This document shows positions 26,130 to 34,125 of a stretch of 55,898 nt of DNA, one piece after another. The position numbers were made by a program, and so were the translations under genes. The DNA lies in the NCBI GenBank assembly GCA_018266215.1, contig JAFEAV010000037.1:1-55898 (forward strand). The letters are read 5' to 3'. This DNA is from Cyanobacteria bacterium SZAS LIN-3. Lineage in GTDB: Bacteria; Cyanobacteriota; Vampirovibrionia; Obscuribacterales; Obscuribacteraceae. The notes beneath the pieces were generated by a model. It saw only the letters and a program-made list of their open reading frames with translations. It was not told where the DNA came from and ran no database searches. The first letter of the stretch is position 1, and every line of letters starts with the position of its first letter.

Positions 26130-27941
26130 CTAGACAGGTTTGGCCTGGGTCGGGGTCTGTACGAGAGTCGGTTTAAAAATACGCAGGAGGTATTCTTCCA
26201 ATTTTTCATACGATGCAGGCTGGCTGCGGAAGCCGATATAGCCGTCCGGTCTGATCAAATAGAGGCACTCTGAGCTGGCGCCATAGTACTCATGCAGATA
26301 TTTCTGATCGTCAAATATAACGGATGCATAATTTGGCAGCGTCCTTGTGCCTTCGGCAAAGGGCACGACGACATAAATATCGATCCAGTCGCAGAAGCGG
26401 CTGGCTACTTTATATTCCAACTGGTACATCTGCTGATAGCCCTGCTCGGTCGACTCATAACCGTCGAAGAGCAGGAGTTTGAAGCGCGGTGAGCCGATAT
26501 GATGCGAAAGACGGAAGCCCCCGTCATCGAGTTCGGCGTCCGGAGCAAAATCACCCGCCATAGGCGCATCGGTAAAGTCCAGCCAGGAACCCAGCTTGGG
26601 CAATTCGCCCGTAACTTTTTTGAAAGGCAGGGGGAAAAGACTGCGGCTGATTGACTCGACCTGGGGCTGCGCACTCTCCTGGGAAAGGCGCATGCCGCGA
26701 TAGTTTACGCCGGTCAGACTGCCGGCTTTGATTATGCGCTGCTGCACTACTTCCTGCGCCGACATGAAGGACATCAAGCCATTACGCACAGCCTGGGCGA
26801 TCGGGCTTTTGAGAGTCACTACTTTAGTGGCCAGATCGGTGCCTTTCAGCACCGCCACACCAATGGCATGCCGTTCCTCTGTATAGCTCTCCAGCAGGCC
26901 TTCTCCAGCCAGGCCGCGACAGGCCAGGCCGAGTTTCCAGCCCAGGTTAAAAGCATCCTGCATGCCGGTGTTCATGCCCACGCCCCCGATTGGACTGTGC
27001 ACATGGCCAGCATCTCCGACCAGGAACGCTCTGCCAACCTGATAGGTGGGAGCGCAGCGGCGGTGGATTTTAAACCAGGCAAGCCAGCGGGGATCGCTTA
27101 TCTTGAGCTTGGTCAGAGCCTTACCTATGCGCCTGGTCACAGTATCGACCACGGTTTGAAATTCCAGGGGTTCACCGCTGTTGATTTTGGCGGAGTCATC
27201 GGATTCAAAAATAATACGCCAGCGATCGTCACCGAAAGGCACAAGAATCAAGGCGCCTTCCTCACTAAAATAGGCATGCATTTCATTGTCTTTGAGATCG
27301 CATTCTATTTTGACGTCGGCCGCCCCAAAGCCATCGGCATAAGGAGCTCCATCGAAGCTCAAACCCACCTGGTGACGCACTGTACTGTGGGCGCCGTCAC
27401 AGCCGACCAGGTAAAGACAGCGATGTTCAAACTCCTCGACCTGGGCCTCGGTCTCACTGGTAGCGCCACCTGAGGTGGTGCGACGCAGACGGGCGACAAC
27501 TCCCTGGTTGTCCTGGGTAAAACTGACCAGCTCACAATTGCGATCAATGGCAATATCTGCACAGGTTAGATTATCAGCCAGTATGCGCTCAGTTTCACTC
27601 TGCGGAATGGAGAGGATAAATTTGTAGGGCGAGTCTATTTCATCAAGATCCAGATGGACGATGCGCTTACCGCCGGCATAAACGTTGCTGCCTCGCAGGG
27701 GGAGGCCATGGGCGATAAAGTCATCGGTAAATCCAAGATTGGCCAGATGCTCCAGGGTACGAGCATGGACGACGATGGCTTTTGAAACTGTCGTAGCCTG
27801 CGGGGACTTGTCGATGATCTTGAATTTGACACCGCGACTGAGCAGGTCATTGGCGAGGGTAAGCCCGGTCGGCCCGGCGCCTACAATCAAAACCTCCGAT
27901 TGGCTTGACTGCTCAGACTGAGACTTATGCTGTTCTTGCAC
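26130..27941 (-). CDS. FAD-dependent aromatic monooxygenase (PheA/TfdB class A flavoprotein)
   Basis: 603 residues of the group A flavoprotein hydroxylase type. The FAD motif is VLIVGAGPTGLTLANDLL, the NADPH/FAD motif is GCDGAHSTVRHQVG, and the second FAD motif is FLVGDAGHVHSPIGG. The C-terminal thioredoxin-like domain found in phenol hydroxylases follows (about 470-603). Substrates are usually phenols or polyketides; none can be named. GTG at 27941 (with GAGGG 5 bases upstream) is preferred over ATG at 27992, because that ATG overlaps a perfect TATAAT, the probable promoter. It is divergent from the patatin gene. Confidence 0.88.
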   Translation of the reverse strand: MQEQHKSQSEQSSQSEVLIVGAGPTGLTLANDLLSRGVKFKIIDKSPQATTVSKAIVVHARTLEHLANLGFTDDFIAHGLPLRGSNVYAGGKRIVHLDLDEIDSPYKFILSIPQSETERILADNLTCADIAIDRNCELVSFTQDNQGVVARLRRTTSGGATSETEAQVEEFEHRCLYLVGCDGAHSTVRHQVGLSFDGAPYADGFGAADVKIECDLKDNEMHAYFSEEGALILVPFGDDRWRIIFESDDSAKINSGEPLEFQTVVDTVTRRIGKALTKLKISDPRWLAWFKIHRRCAPTYQVGRAFLVGDAGHVHSPIGGVGMNTGMQDAFNLGWKLGLACRGLAGEGLLESYTEERHAIGVAVLKGTDLATKVVTLKSPIAQAVRNGLMSFMSAQEVVQQRIIKAGSLTGVNYRGMRLSQESAQPQVESISRSLFPLPFKKVTGELPKLGSWLDFTDAPMAGDFAPDAELDDGGFRLSHHIGSPRFKLLLFDGYESTEQGYQQMYQLEYKVASRFCDWIDIYVVVPFAEGTRTLPNYASVIFDDQKYLHEYYGASSECLYLIRPDGYIGFRSQPASYEKLEEYLLRIFKPTLVQTPTQAKPV

Positions 27942-27990
27942 GTCCACCCTCACTTTATGCTCTGACCCAACCCACCCTGGGGTCTGAGCC

Positions 27991-27996
27991 ATTATA
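27991..27996 (-). promoter_or_regulatory. -10 element of the monooxygenase gene
   Basis: Minus strand reads TATAAT exactly at 27996-27991. The matching -35 position (28014-28019) reads TTTCTA, a poor match. Transcription would begin near 27984, 43 bases before the GTG start, which supports that start. Confidence 0.5.
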
Positions 27997-28001
27997 GAAG
28001 A

Positions 28002-28030
28002 TTGCCAGTCGGGTAGAAATAATTTAGGAT
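28002..28030 (+). promoter_or_regulatory. Sigma-70 promoter of the patatin gene
   Basis: TTGCCA (28002-28007), a 17-base spacer and TAGGAT (28025-28030), matching five and four of six consensus bases. The predicted start is near 28037 and the TTG start codon is at 28055. It overlaps the divergent monooxygenase promoter, so the two genes may exclude each other or share control. Confidence 0.6.
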
Positions 28031-28054
28031 AGACTGAAGTTAGAGGTAACCATT

Positions 28055-29050
28055 TTGAGCACAAATAACGGCCAATCTGTCCAGGAAAATAAGCGCCCCA
28101 TGCGCGCCCTGGTATTGCCGGGCGGTGGCGGGCGCGGTGCTTATCAAGTCGGTGTTCTCAAGGCACTGAAGGCTGCGGGTATTGAATTTGACCTGGCCTT
28201 CGGCACGAGCATCGGCGGCATTAACGCCACACTTTACGCCCAGGGCGACCAGTCCAGACTGGAAGACCTGTGGTGCTCAATCAAGAGCAAAGATGTCTTC
28301 GGCCTGCCCTCGGCGCACCAGATCGGTCGGCTTGTCCTGGGCCATAAACTGGGTCTCCTGGACACGACTCCCCTGGAAGATTTGATCCGGCGCGAGACCA
28401 ATCTGCAGAAGATTAAAGCCAGCAAAACCAAGCTGGGCTGGTGTACAACCGACCTTTGCAGCCTTGAGACCAAGATGATTACCGTGGATGAAATCATGTC
28501 CACCAATGAACTGGTGGATGTCCTCATGGCCACTTCCGCCCTGCCCCTGGCCTTCCCGCCCCGCCACATCCATGGCAAGGGTCTGTGGATCGACGGCGGC
28601 CTGGTGCGCAACACACCTATGGAAACAGCCATTCACATGGGCGTGGACGAGGTTTACATGGTGCTTTTGCACCCGGAGAGCATCAATGTCTGCCCGGTGA
28701 ACATGTTTGAGGTCCTGATTCGCTGCCTCGATATTGTCCTGGACGCCTCGGCGCGCAAAGAAGTCCAATCAGCCGAGCTCTACAACCGTCTCATCGATTC
28801 GGGCTCGGAAGAATCGAAGGGCCGCAAGAAAGTCAAAATCCGCATATTCCAGCCCAAGCGCGGCTTCAATACAAACCTGCTCGATATCGATCCCGAGCGT
28901 TCGCGCCGACTGATTCGCCATGGATTTGAAGATGCTCAGGAGCAATTGGCTCTGATCAAAAACGAAGAAAGCGCTGAAGTTGAAGTCGAAGTCAATCTCG
29001 ACACAAGCGCCGTGGAATCGGTGAAAGTTAATCCCCAGGCAATAGCCTAG
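28055..29050 (+). CDS. Patatin-like phospholipase (lipid acyl hydrolase)
   Basis: 331 residues. The oxyanion-hole segment LPGGGGRGAYQVGVL, nucleophile Ser52 in GTSIGG and the dyad Asp180 in WIDGG show a catalytically complete patatin domain. No signal peptide, so cytoplasmic or membrane-face. The C-terminal 40 residues are acidic and Val-rich (SAEVEVEVNL). The TTG start has AGAGG 8 bases upstream. Bacterial members hydrolyse phospholipids or act as effectors; genomic context does not decide. Confidence 0.9.
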   Translation: MSTNNGQSVQENKRPMRALVLPGGGGRGAYQVGVLKALKAAGIEFDLAFGTSIGGINATLYAQGDQSRLEDLWCSIKSKDVFGLPSAHQIGRLVLGHKLGLLDTTPLEDLIRRETNLQKIKASKTKLGWCTTDLCSLETKMITVDEIMSTNELVDVLMATSALPLAFPPRHIHGKGLWIDGGLVRNTPMETAIHMGVDEVYMVLLHPESINVCPVNMFEVLIRCLDIVLDASARKEVQSAELYNRLIDSGSEESKGRKKVKIRIFQPKRGFNTNLLDIDPERSRRLIRHGFEDAQEQLALIKNEESAEVEVEVNLDTSAVESVKVNPQAIA

Positions 29051-29052
29051 CT

Positions 29053-29544
29053 CTAATACTGAAAGCCATCGCGGCGCAGGTGGACCATAGGCTCGTCTTC
29101 GTTATGAAGCAGGGCGCCGTCGACTATCTCACCCAGCACCAGCACATGGTCGGAAGCATCGCTGACAGACTTTACCTTCAGCACCATATACGATACCGCT
29201 TCCTTGAAGGCCGGAGCTTCGGCAACAGAGTCGAGCAATTCGAGACCATCGAATTTGATTTCGTTATGATGCTTAGCGAAGGCCTTAAAAATATCCATAT
29301 TGCGCTTGGACAGTACATTTACAGCAAATGTCGCGCCCACTTCCAGGGCCTTCATGATCGGTCTGGACTTGTTCACTGCAACAACAAGAGAGGGCGGTTC
29401 AAATCCAGCCTGTGAAACCCAGCTGGCCATCATGCCGTCTTTTGTCTCACCGTGGCCGACAGTGACTATGAATACTCCACTGGCGACCCGGCCAAGGGCG
29501 GGACCTATCTTAGCTTTCAGCTCGGTGGTGGTGGCGGTGCTCAT
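29053..29544 (-). CDS. Flavin reductase-like FMN-binding protein
   Basis: 163 residues of the flavin_reduct fold: GRVASGVFIVTVG, MMASWVSQAGFEPPSLVVAV and TFAVNVLS are the usual FMN-contact strands. It could supply reduced flavin to oxygenases or act as a diflavin-like cofactor protein. ATG 29544 has AGAGGA 6 bases upstream; a longer frame into the upstream gene is rejected. It follows yvcK by 53 bases and converges with the patatin gene, their stops 2 bases apart. Confidence 0.87.
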   Translation of the reverse strand: MSTATTTELKAKIGPALGRVASGVFIVTVGHGETKDGMMASWVSQAGFEPPSLVVAVNKSRPIMKALEVGATFAVNVLSKRNMDIFKAFAKHHNEIKFDGLELLDSVAEAPAFKEAVSYMVLKVKSVSDASDHVLVLGEIVDGALLHNEDEPMVHLRRDGFQY

Positions 29545-29597
29545 TAACTGTCCTCTTGCTTTTTCCTTGAAACTATTACCAACAAAATCCCTCAGCC

Positions 29598-31088
29598 TCA
29601 CTGACTGGAGACAAATTCCTTTTCTTTTCCACCTTCGGCGGCGTTGCCGGAGTTAGCAGCCTTTGCCGGTTCAACCGGGGTAGCGGCAACGGTACCGGCG
29701 TTACCGGCAGTGGCACCGGGGGCCGCGGGCTTCTTCTTAATGGGTTTGCGCCCGCTTTTGTGACGGAAGAACCACATCATGATCACCCGGGCCAGCTTGA
29801 CCGGATCGTGATGGCTGACCGCCGTATCACTGATCAAGCCCTTGGAGATGGCACCGACCTGGAGGCTCTTCACTTTTTCAGCGTCGAATCTTACCGGTAT
29901 CATGCCCTCGGGCAAGGACGCCAGCCGCTCAGGAGAAGTCTTTGAAATGTCGCTGACCAGAACCGTATCTATCAGTCTGTGTCCCTCACCGGTCGGCGTA
30001 TTGGAATTGAGCATCAGAGCTTCGACATGATCGCCCACCGTAAAATCAGTAGTTTCGCCTGGCTGGGTCAGCACATTACAGACATAGATTTTTGAGGCCG
30101 ATGATTGTCTGACAGCAGCGGCGATGCCGGGCACGAGCAGATTCGGCACAATTGAGGTGTAGAGACTGCCGGGGCCAAGCACAATCAGCTCGGCCGAAAG
30201 TATTGCCTCAACCGCTTCGGTTGTAGCGGCCGGATTGGGCGGGTCGCTAACAACCCTTCTAATGCGCTTGAGACCAGTGGAACTGTGAGAGATGGTCGAT
30301 TCGCCGCGCACCTGACTGCCGTCCTGCAGCTCGGCGACAAGAGTTATGTTTTCCAGAGTCGAAGGCAGCACCTGCCCGCAGCTATTCAAAACACGGCTGG
30401 CGGTGCGCACGGCCTGGATCATGTCGCCCTTGGTAATGGCGCAGACAGCGGTCAAAAAGAGATTGCCGAAGTTGTGGCCTTCCAGTCCCTCACCGTGTTC
30501 GAATCGATAATGGAACAGTTCGGTAACCAGTTTATCTTCGTCAGCCAGAGCTGTGATGCAGTTGCGAATATCGCCGGGAGGCAGCACACCCAGCTCCTGC
30601 CTCAATCTGCCGGAGCTACCGCCATCATCGGCCACAGTGACGATAGCTGTAATGTTGTTTGTAAATCGCTTGAGTCCACGCAGCAAATTTGATAGACCGG
30701 TGCCACCACCGATGACTACAACCCGTGGTCCGCGATCAAGATGACGCTTGCGGTAAAGCACGTCGGGCAGCGCTTCTCTGTCATCAGGCAGATACGCTCC
30801 CAGAATGGAGCGCAGCATGCGCACAATCACATAAACGAGCGAAACCGATGAAACTACAATCAGTAAAATGGCACTGGCTCTGCGTGGCAGGGCATCGGCT
30901 GCGTTGAACAGGACTTCGCGCACAAAGGACATGGCGCGCTCCAGAGGGTGCACCCCGAGCAGCCACAAAACGCCCCAGATAATGAAGAAGATGCTGATGA
31001 GAGCAAGGCCGATCCAGCGTTTCAGCCCCGGCAACATCATGCGGCGCATACGATAATCGAGCGAATTTTTGTTTTTGCTTTCGCTCAT
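29598..31088 (-). CDS. yvcK: YvcK/CofD-like UDP-sugar-binding regulator with N-terminal membrane anchor
   Basis: 496 residues. Two membrane helices (about 25-46 and 72-93) precede the CofD/YvcK domain (about 121-440), whose start VVVIGGGTGLSNLLRGLK and ADDGGSSGRLR are the nucleotide-sugar site. YvcK proteins bind UDP-GlcNAc and steer cell-wall and gluconeogenic carbon flow; Firmicutes YvcK has no membrane anchor. The C-terminus is a low-complexity Ala/Gly/Pro tail. ATG 31088 overlaps the stop of the upstream 91-residue gene by 4 bases. Its place next to a RapZ-type gene repeats the classical rapZ-yvcK pairing. Confidence 0.9.
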   Translation of the reverse strand: MSESKNKNSLDYRMRRMMLPGLKRWIGLALISIFFIIWGVLWLLGVHPLERAMSFVREVLFNAADALPRRASAILLIVVSSVSLVYVIVRMLRSILGAYLPDDREALPDVLYRKRHLDRGPRVVVIGGGTGLSNLLRGLKRFTNNITAIVTVADDGGSSGRLRQELGVLPPGDIRNCITALADEDKLVTELFHYRFEHGEGLEGHNFGNLFLTAVCAITKGDMIQAVRTASRVLNSCGQVLPSTLENITLVAELQDGSQVRGESTISHSSTGLKRIRRVVSDPPNPAATTEAVEAILSAELIVLGPGSLYTSIVPNLLVPGIAAAVRQSSASKIYVCNVLTQPGETTDFTVGDHVEALMLNSNTPTGEGHRLIDTVLVSDISKTSPERLASLPEGMIPVRFDAEKVKSLQVGAISKGLISDTAVSHHDPVKLARVIMMWFFRHKSGRKPIKKKPAAPGATAGNAGTVAATPVEPAKAANSGNAAEGGKEKEFVSSQ

Positions 31089-31360
31089 TGATGACCGCCT
31101 TGCGCTTCAGAGAGCGTGCTGTACATCCGATGAACCGTATACACAAAAGCTGCCAGGGAACTTGCTATCAAGACCAGGGCAGCAAGGCGCCTGGGCACGA
31201 AAGACACAGGGTCATTCACGAAGTCAGAAAGGGTGCCAATCAGACGCTCGAATGGATGTACACCAAGCAACCAGAGCACTCCCCAGAGCAGAAAGAATAA
31301 GCTTATGGCTGCCAGACCAATCCAGCGCGGCTTCGGCTGCGGCACTCTATTCATACTCAT
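31085..31360 (-). CDS. Small two-helix membrane protein, paralogue of the YvcK membrane anchor
   Basis: 91 residues. Helix 1 (WIGLAAISLFFLLWGVLWLL), a loop with GVHPFERL and VPRR, then helix 2 (ALVLIASSLAAFVYTV). It aligns without gaps to the first 100 residues of the adjacent YvcK, with 33 identities in 67 positions by my count. ATG 31360 overlaps the RapZ-domain gene's stop and its own stop overlaps yvcK's ATG, each by 4 bases, so the three are translationally coupled. It may form a heteromer with the YvcK anchor. Confidence 0.8.
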   Translation of the reverse strand: MSMNRVPQPKPRWIGLAAISLFFLLWGVLWLLGVHPFERLIGTLSDFVNDPVSFVPRRLAALVLIASSLAAFVYTVHRMYSTLSEAQGGHQ

Positions 31361-31836
31361 TGATGACCGCCTTCGGCTTTGCGATGATCGCCGGCGGCCG
31401 CCGCAGCAGGCTCACAAACGACATCGACATCAAGCTCGCGGTGCCAGATAGTGACATGGTACTGGGGATACTGATCGGCCAGAAAATGCGACAACTCCTC
31501 AGCCACAGCCACGCTGCGGTGCTGTCCACCGGTGCAACCGACGGCGATTGTGACGATATGGGTTTTAGCCTCAAGCATGGCCGGTATAAACTGCATCACC
31601 AGCCGTCTGAGATTGGCCAGAAATTCCTGGGCCTCACTCTGGTCCATTACATACTTCTGCACCCTGGCATCACGACCGGTGAGCGGTCGCAGATCCTCAA
31701 CCCAGTGAGGATTTTTCAGAAAGCGCACGTCCAACATCAAATTGGATTCGGGCACATCGTTCTTTTTGAAGCCGAAGGAAACCACTTTTACTTGTAGTTT
31801 CTTGTGACCGTCATTGAGATTGTGGTTGGTGCTCAT
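31357..31836 (-). CDS. Stand-alone RapZ C-terminal domain protein
   Basis: 159 residues equal to the C-terminal half of RapZ (YvcJ/YhbJ) only: VVSFGFKKNDVPESNLMLDVRF-type start and the VGCTGGQHRSVAVAEEL signature. The N-terminal P-loop kinase half is absent. In E. coli this C-terminal domain senses glucosamine-6-phosphate and binds the GlmZ/GlmY sRNAs. It is coupled by 4-base overlaps to the gene above (31833-32228) and to the 91-residue gene below. A hexosamine-sensing role with YvcK is a reasonable inference. Confidence 0.88.
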   Translation of the reverse strand: MSTNHNLNDGHKKLQVKVVSFGFKKNDVPESNLMLDVRFLKNPHWVEDLRPLTGRDARVQKYVMDQSEAQEFLANLRRLVMQFIPAMLEAKTHIVTIAVGCTGGQHRSVAVAEELSHFLADQYPQYHVTIWHRELDVDVVCEPAAAAAGDHRKAEGGHQ

Positions 31837-32228
31837 ATTTTGGACCCGGCACTTCCCTTTACAACAGGCATATGCGACTGTGCTTCGGCATTATCACCGA
31901 TCTTGACCCCGGCCATGGCCTCCCGGGAGTTTTTTGGCAGAGCACTGGACCATAAGTTTAACCGGTCCTGGTGCAGAAGGACACTGCGGGCAAGCGAAGA
32001 GCAGGCGGTCATCTCAAAACCCGGAGAAAGGGCAAAGCGCAGGTTGGCAAAGCCACAAAGCCTGCAATTAAGGGGCTCTCCCCGATCATCCAGAACCGCC
32101 TCAACGGCAAAACCAGACTTTTTAAGCTTTTCGACGTAGTACATCCGACTGCGCCCCAGCGCAATTCTGGCAGCCAGTCTGCCCATATGATTCAGGCCGC
32201 AGAGGTTTTCCCTCAGGCTCCAAAACAT
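31833..32228 (-). CDS. Hypothetical protein with CxxC pair
   Basis: 131 residues. ATG 32228 follows GAGGT by 8 bases; an internal ATG (MGRLAARIAL) is an alternative. The middle contains LNCRLCGFANLRF, a CxxC knuckle, and a further Cys (TACSSL). The basic, helical N-terminus (GRLAARIALGRSRMYYVEKL) could bind nucleic acid. It sits 16 bases after def and overlaps the RapZ-domain gene by 4 bases. The family is not recognised. Confidence 0.65.
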   Translation of the reverse strand: MFWSLRENLCGLNHMGRLAARIALGRSRMYYVEKLKKSGFAVEAVLDDRGEPLNCRLCGFANLRFALSPGFEMTACSSLARSVLLHQDRLNLWSSALPKNSREAMAGVKIGDNAEAQSHMPVVKGSAGSKI

Positions 32229-32244
32229 AGAACAAACCTCAACT

Positions 32245-32826
32245 TTAGAGCGCGGCCGCTTCAGTCACCGGGACGGAAATCTGCAATCCAAGGGCCTCTT
32301 CCATTTCTGCCACATCGCCTTCCATAAAGCCATGCTTGGTCAGCTCAAGATCAGCCTTGAGCTTGGAAGTAGCCTTGTCGATAAAGAGTTCACCATCAAG
32401 ATGATCAATCTCATGTTGAATAGCCCGACATAGGAGATTGCCTTCGGCGGTAAGTTTGAGCATTTTGCCGCGCAGGTCCTGGAAGCGCACGGTGACGCGG
32501 TTGGCGCGCTTAACTTCAAAAAAGACATCCGGGAAACTGAGACAGCCTTCCTGGCCACAGAGTTCACCCTCGCCTTCCTTTTCGATGATCTCGGGATTAA
32601 TAAAAACTATCGGCTTGGGCGGATCGTCCTCACCGCTCACATCGATGACCATCAAGCGCTTAGACACACCAATCTGCGGCGCGGCCAGACCGACTCCATC
32701 AGAGTCGTACATCGTGTCCAGCATGTCCTGAGCAAGCTTGCGAATGGAAGAATCGATCATAGTGATCTTCTTCGCCTTTTGCTTGAGCACCGGATCGGGG
32801 TAGTATCTAAGCTTCAATAATGCCAT
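32245..32826 (-). CDS. def: Peptide deformylase
   Basis: Removes the N-formyl group from new proteins. 193 residues with the three metal-site motifs GVGLAAPQIG, EGCLSFP and HEIDHLDG. The start ATG 32826 has AGAGG about 10 bases upstream; the frame to 32856 adds ten unlikely residues. The C-terminal extension (LELTKHGFMEGDVAEMEEALGL) is slightly longer than in E. coli. First gene of the operon that runs to the flavin reductase. Confidence 0.95.
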   Translation of the reverse strand: MALLKLRYYPDPVLKQKAKKITMIDSSIRKLAQDMLDTMYDSDGVGLAAPQIGVSKRLMVIDVSGEDDPPKPIVFINPEIIEKEGEGELCGQEGCLSFPDVFFEVKRANRVTVRFQDLRGKMLKLTAEGNLLCRAIQHEIDHLDGELFIDKATSKLKADLELTKHGFMEGDVAEMEEALGLQISVPVTEAAAL

Positions 32827-33000
32827 TGTTTCTTTGCCTCTGACCTGAAAGCACATCGCGCTCGGCGGGGTCTTTAAAAATAGAGCCTAACATCTATAGA
32901 ATAAGCGGTAATGAGCTTCTTAGCCGATATTAGCACACCCTTGTTAAGATTTGAAAGATTGAAACCTCGCACCCCCCTCAGCCTCGGGATAAAACCAGCC

Positions 33001-34125
33001 ATGCCAGCAGTTAAAAGGGCCAGCCAACGCGCAACCTGTGGTCCTCTTGCAGCTTTAAGCGCTCTAATCTTGGCCGCGCCGACTCTGGCCGCCGACTGGG
33101 GTTACGACGACCCGGCCGAGGCACCGACTGCACCTACGAAATCGCCCGGGACCGGCGCTCCCAGAGCTAAAGGGCCGGTCAAACCGGCGGCCAGGGGTGC
33201 AGCCACGCGTCGCACTCCAGCCGCCCAGACCGAATCGGCGTCAACCCGGTCCGAAGCTCCAACTACGGATGAAACTTCCTTAAGCCCGGAGAAACCAGTG
33301 CCGCCCACTCCGGCCGAGCTGGCCGCCCGCAATAAAGTGGTCGATTTGAAGAGCTGGATGGAGATATATGCCCTGGCCGCCTCCTCGGCCACCGAAGACG
33401 ACCGCAGCCAGATCCTCAATTTGAAGATACTGGCCGAGGACACACGCAAAAAACTGGAAAAATTCACCTTCGAAAAAATCGAGCAGAACGTGCCCGAGTA
33501 CATTGGTATCGGCCCGACCTGGATACCAATCAGTAAAAAAATCAGCGAAGATCTGGACTACAAAGAAAGCTATCGGCTGCTCTTCCGCGCCCTGTTGCGA
33601 CACGCTGTAGATCGACTGGAACCGACAGCCGTCCAGGCGGAATTGATTCAGGAATTGCTCGGTCCGACGCGCATAGCCGAAGTAGGGCCACCGGTTCTGA
33701 CCGAAGAAGCGATCAACGCTTATAACGACATGACCTGCTTTATCTACGCCAAGCGCCACCCGGAGCACAGTGTTGAAGGTGACGACAATCGCCAGATGTT
33801 TGCCGAAGTGATTCGTCAGCGCTATAACGACGCACCAAATATAGAGGCAAAGAGAGCGATGTGCAAATTCGATCTCACCTGGGCCACTTTCCGCTGCCGC
33901 TATCTCGATGCCTCCCCTGCAGACAAGGACAGACTGCTGCTCTCGATGGACCCGGATAAGGCAAAAGTACCGACACCAAACCGCGCGAAAAAAACGGCAC
34001 AGCCGGCGCTGGCCTTGACCTCACCGAAGCTGCTCAAGCTCTTCGGCATGGGACCCTGGGCAGAGAGCGCTAAAACCACCCCTGTCGCAGTGAAAATGAA
34101 TCAAATGTCGCTACCAACCAAGTAG
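33001..34125 (+). CDS. Secreted hypothetical protein with Pro/Ala/Thr-rich linker
   Basis: 374 residues. From ATG 33001 a clear signal peptide is present (GPLAALSALILAAPTLAA, cleavage before DWGYDD). Residues 45-105 form a Pro/Ala/Thr-rich linker, then a mainly helical domain (about 110-350) including DLKSWMEIYALAASSATEDD and LLFRALLRHAVDRLEP. The frame can start at 32911, but that would bury the signal peptide. The C-terminus overlaps the convergent prenyltransferase gene by 56 bases. Family not recognised. Confidence 0.7.
   Translation: MPAVKRASQRATCGPLAALSALILAAPTLAADWGYDDPAEAPTAPTKSPGTGAPRAKGPVKPAARGAATRRTPAAQTESASTRSEAPTTDETSLSPEKPVPPTPAELAARNKVVDLKSWMEIYALAASSATEDDRSQILNLKILAEDTRKKLEKFTFEKIEQNVPEYIGIGPTWIPISKKISEDLDYKESYRLLFRALLRHAVDRLEPTAVQAELIQELLGPTRIAEVGPPVLTEEAINAYNDMTCFIYAKRHPEHSVEGDDNRQMFAEVIRQRYNDAPNIEAKRAMCKFDLTWATFRCRYLDASPADKDRLLLSMDPDKAKVPTPNRAKKTAQPALALTSPKLLKLFGMGPWAESAKTTPVAVKMNQMSLPTK

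Noticed and set aside
32893..32899. TAGAATAA motif shared by positions near 32895, 36765 and 45465
   Set aside because: Looks like a -10 element, but none of the three has a recognisable -35 at 16-18 bases, so no promoter was annotated.
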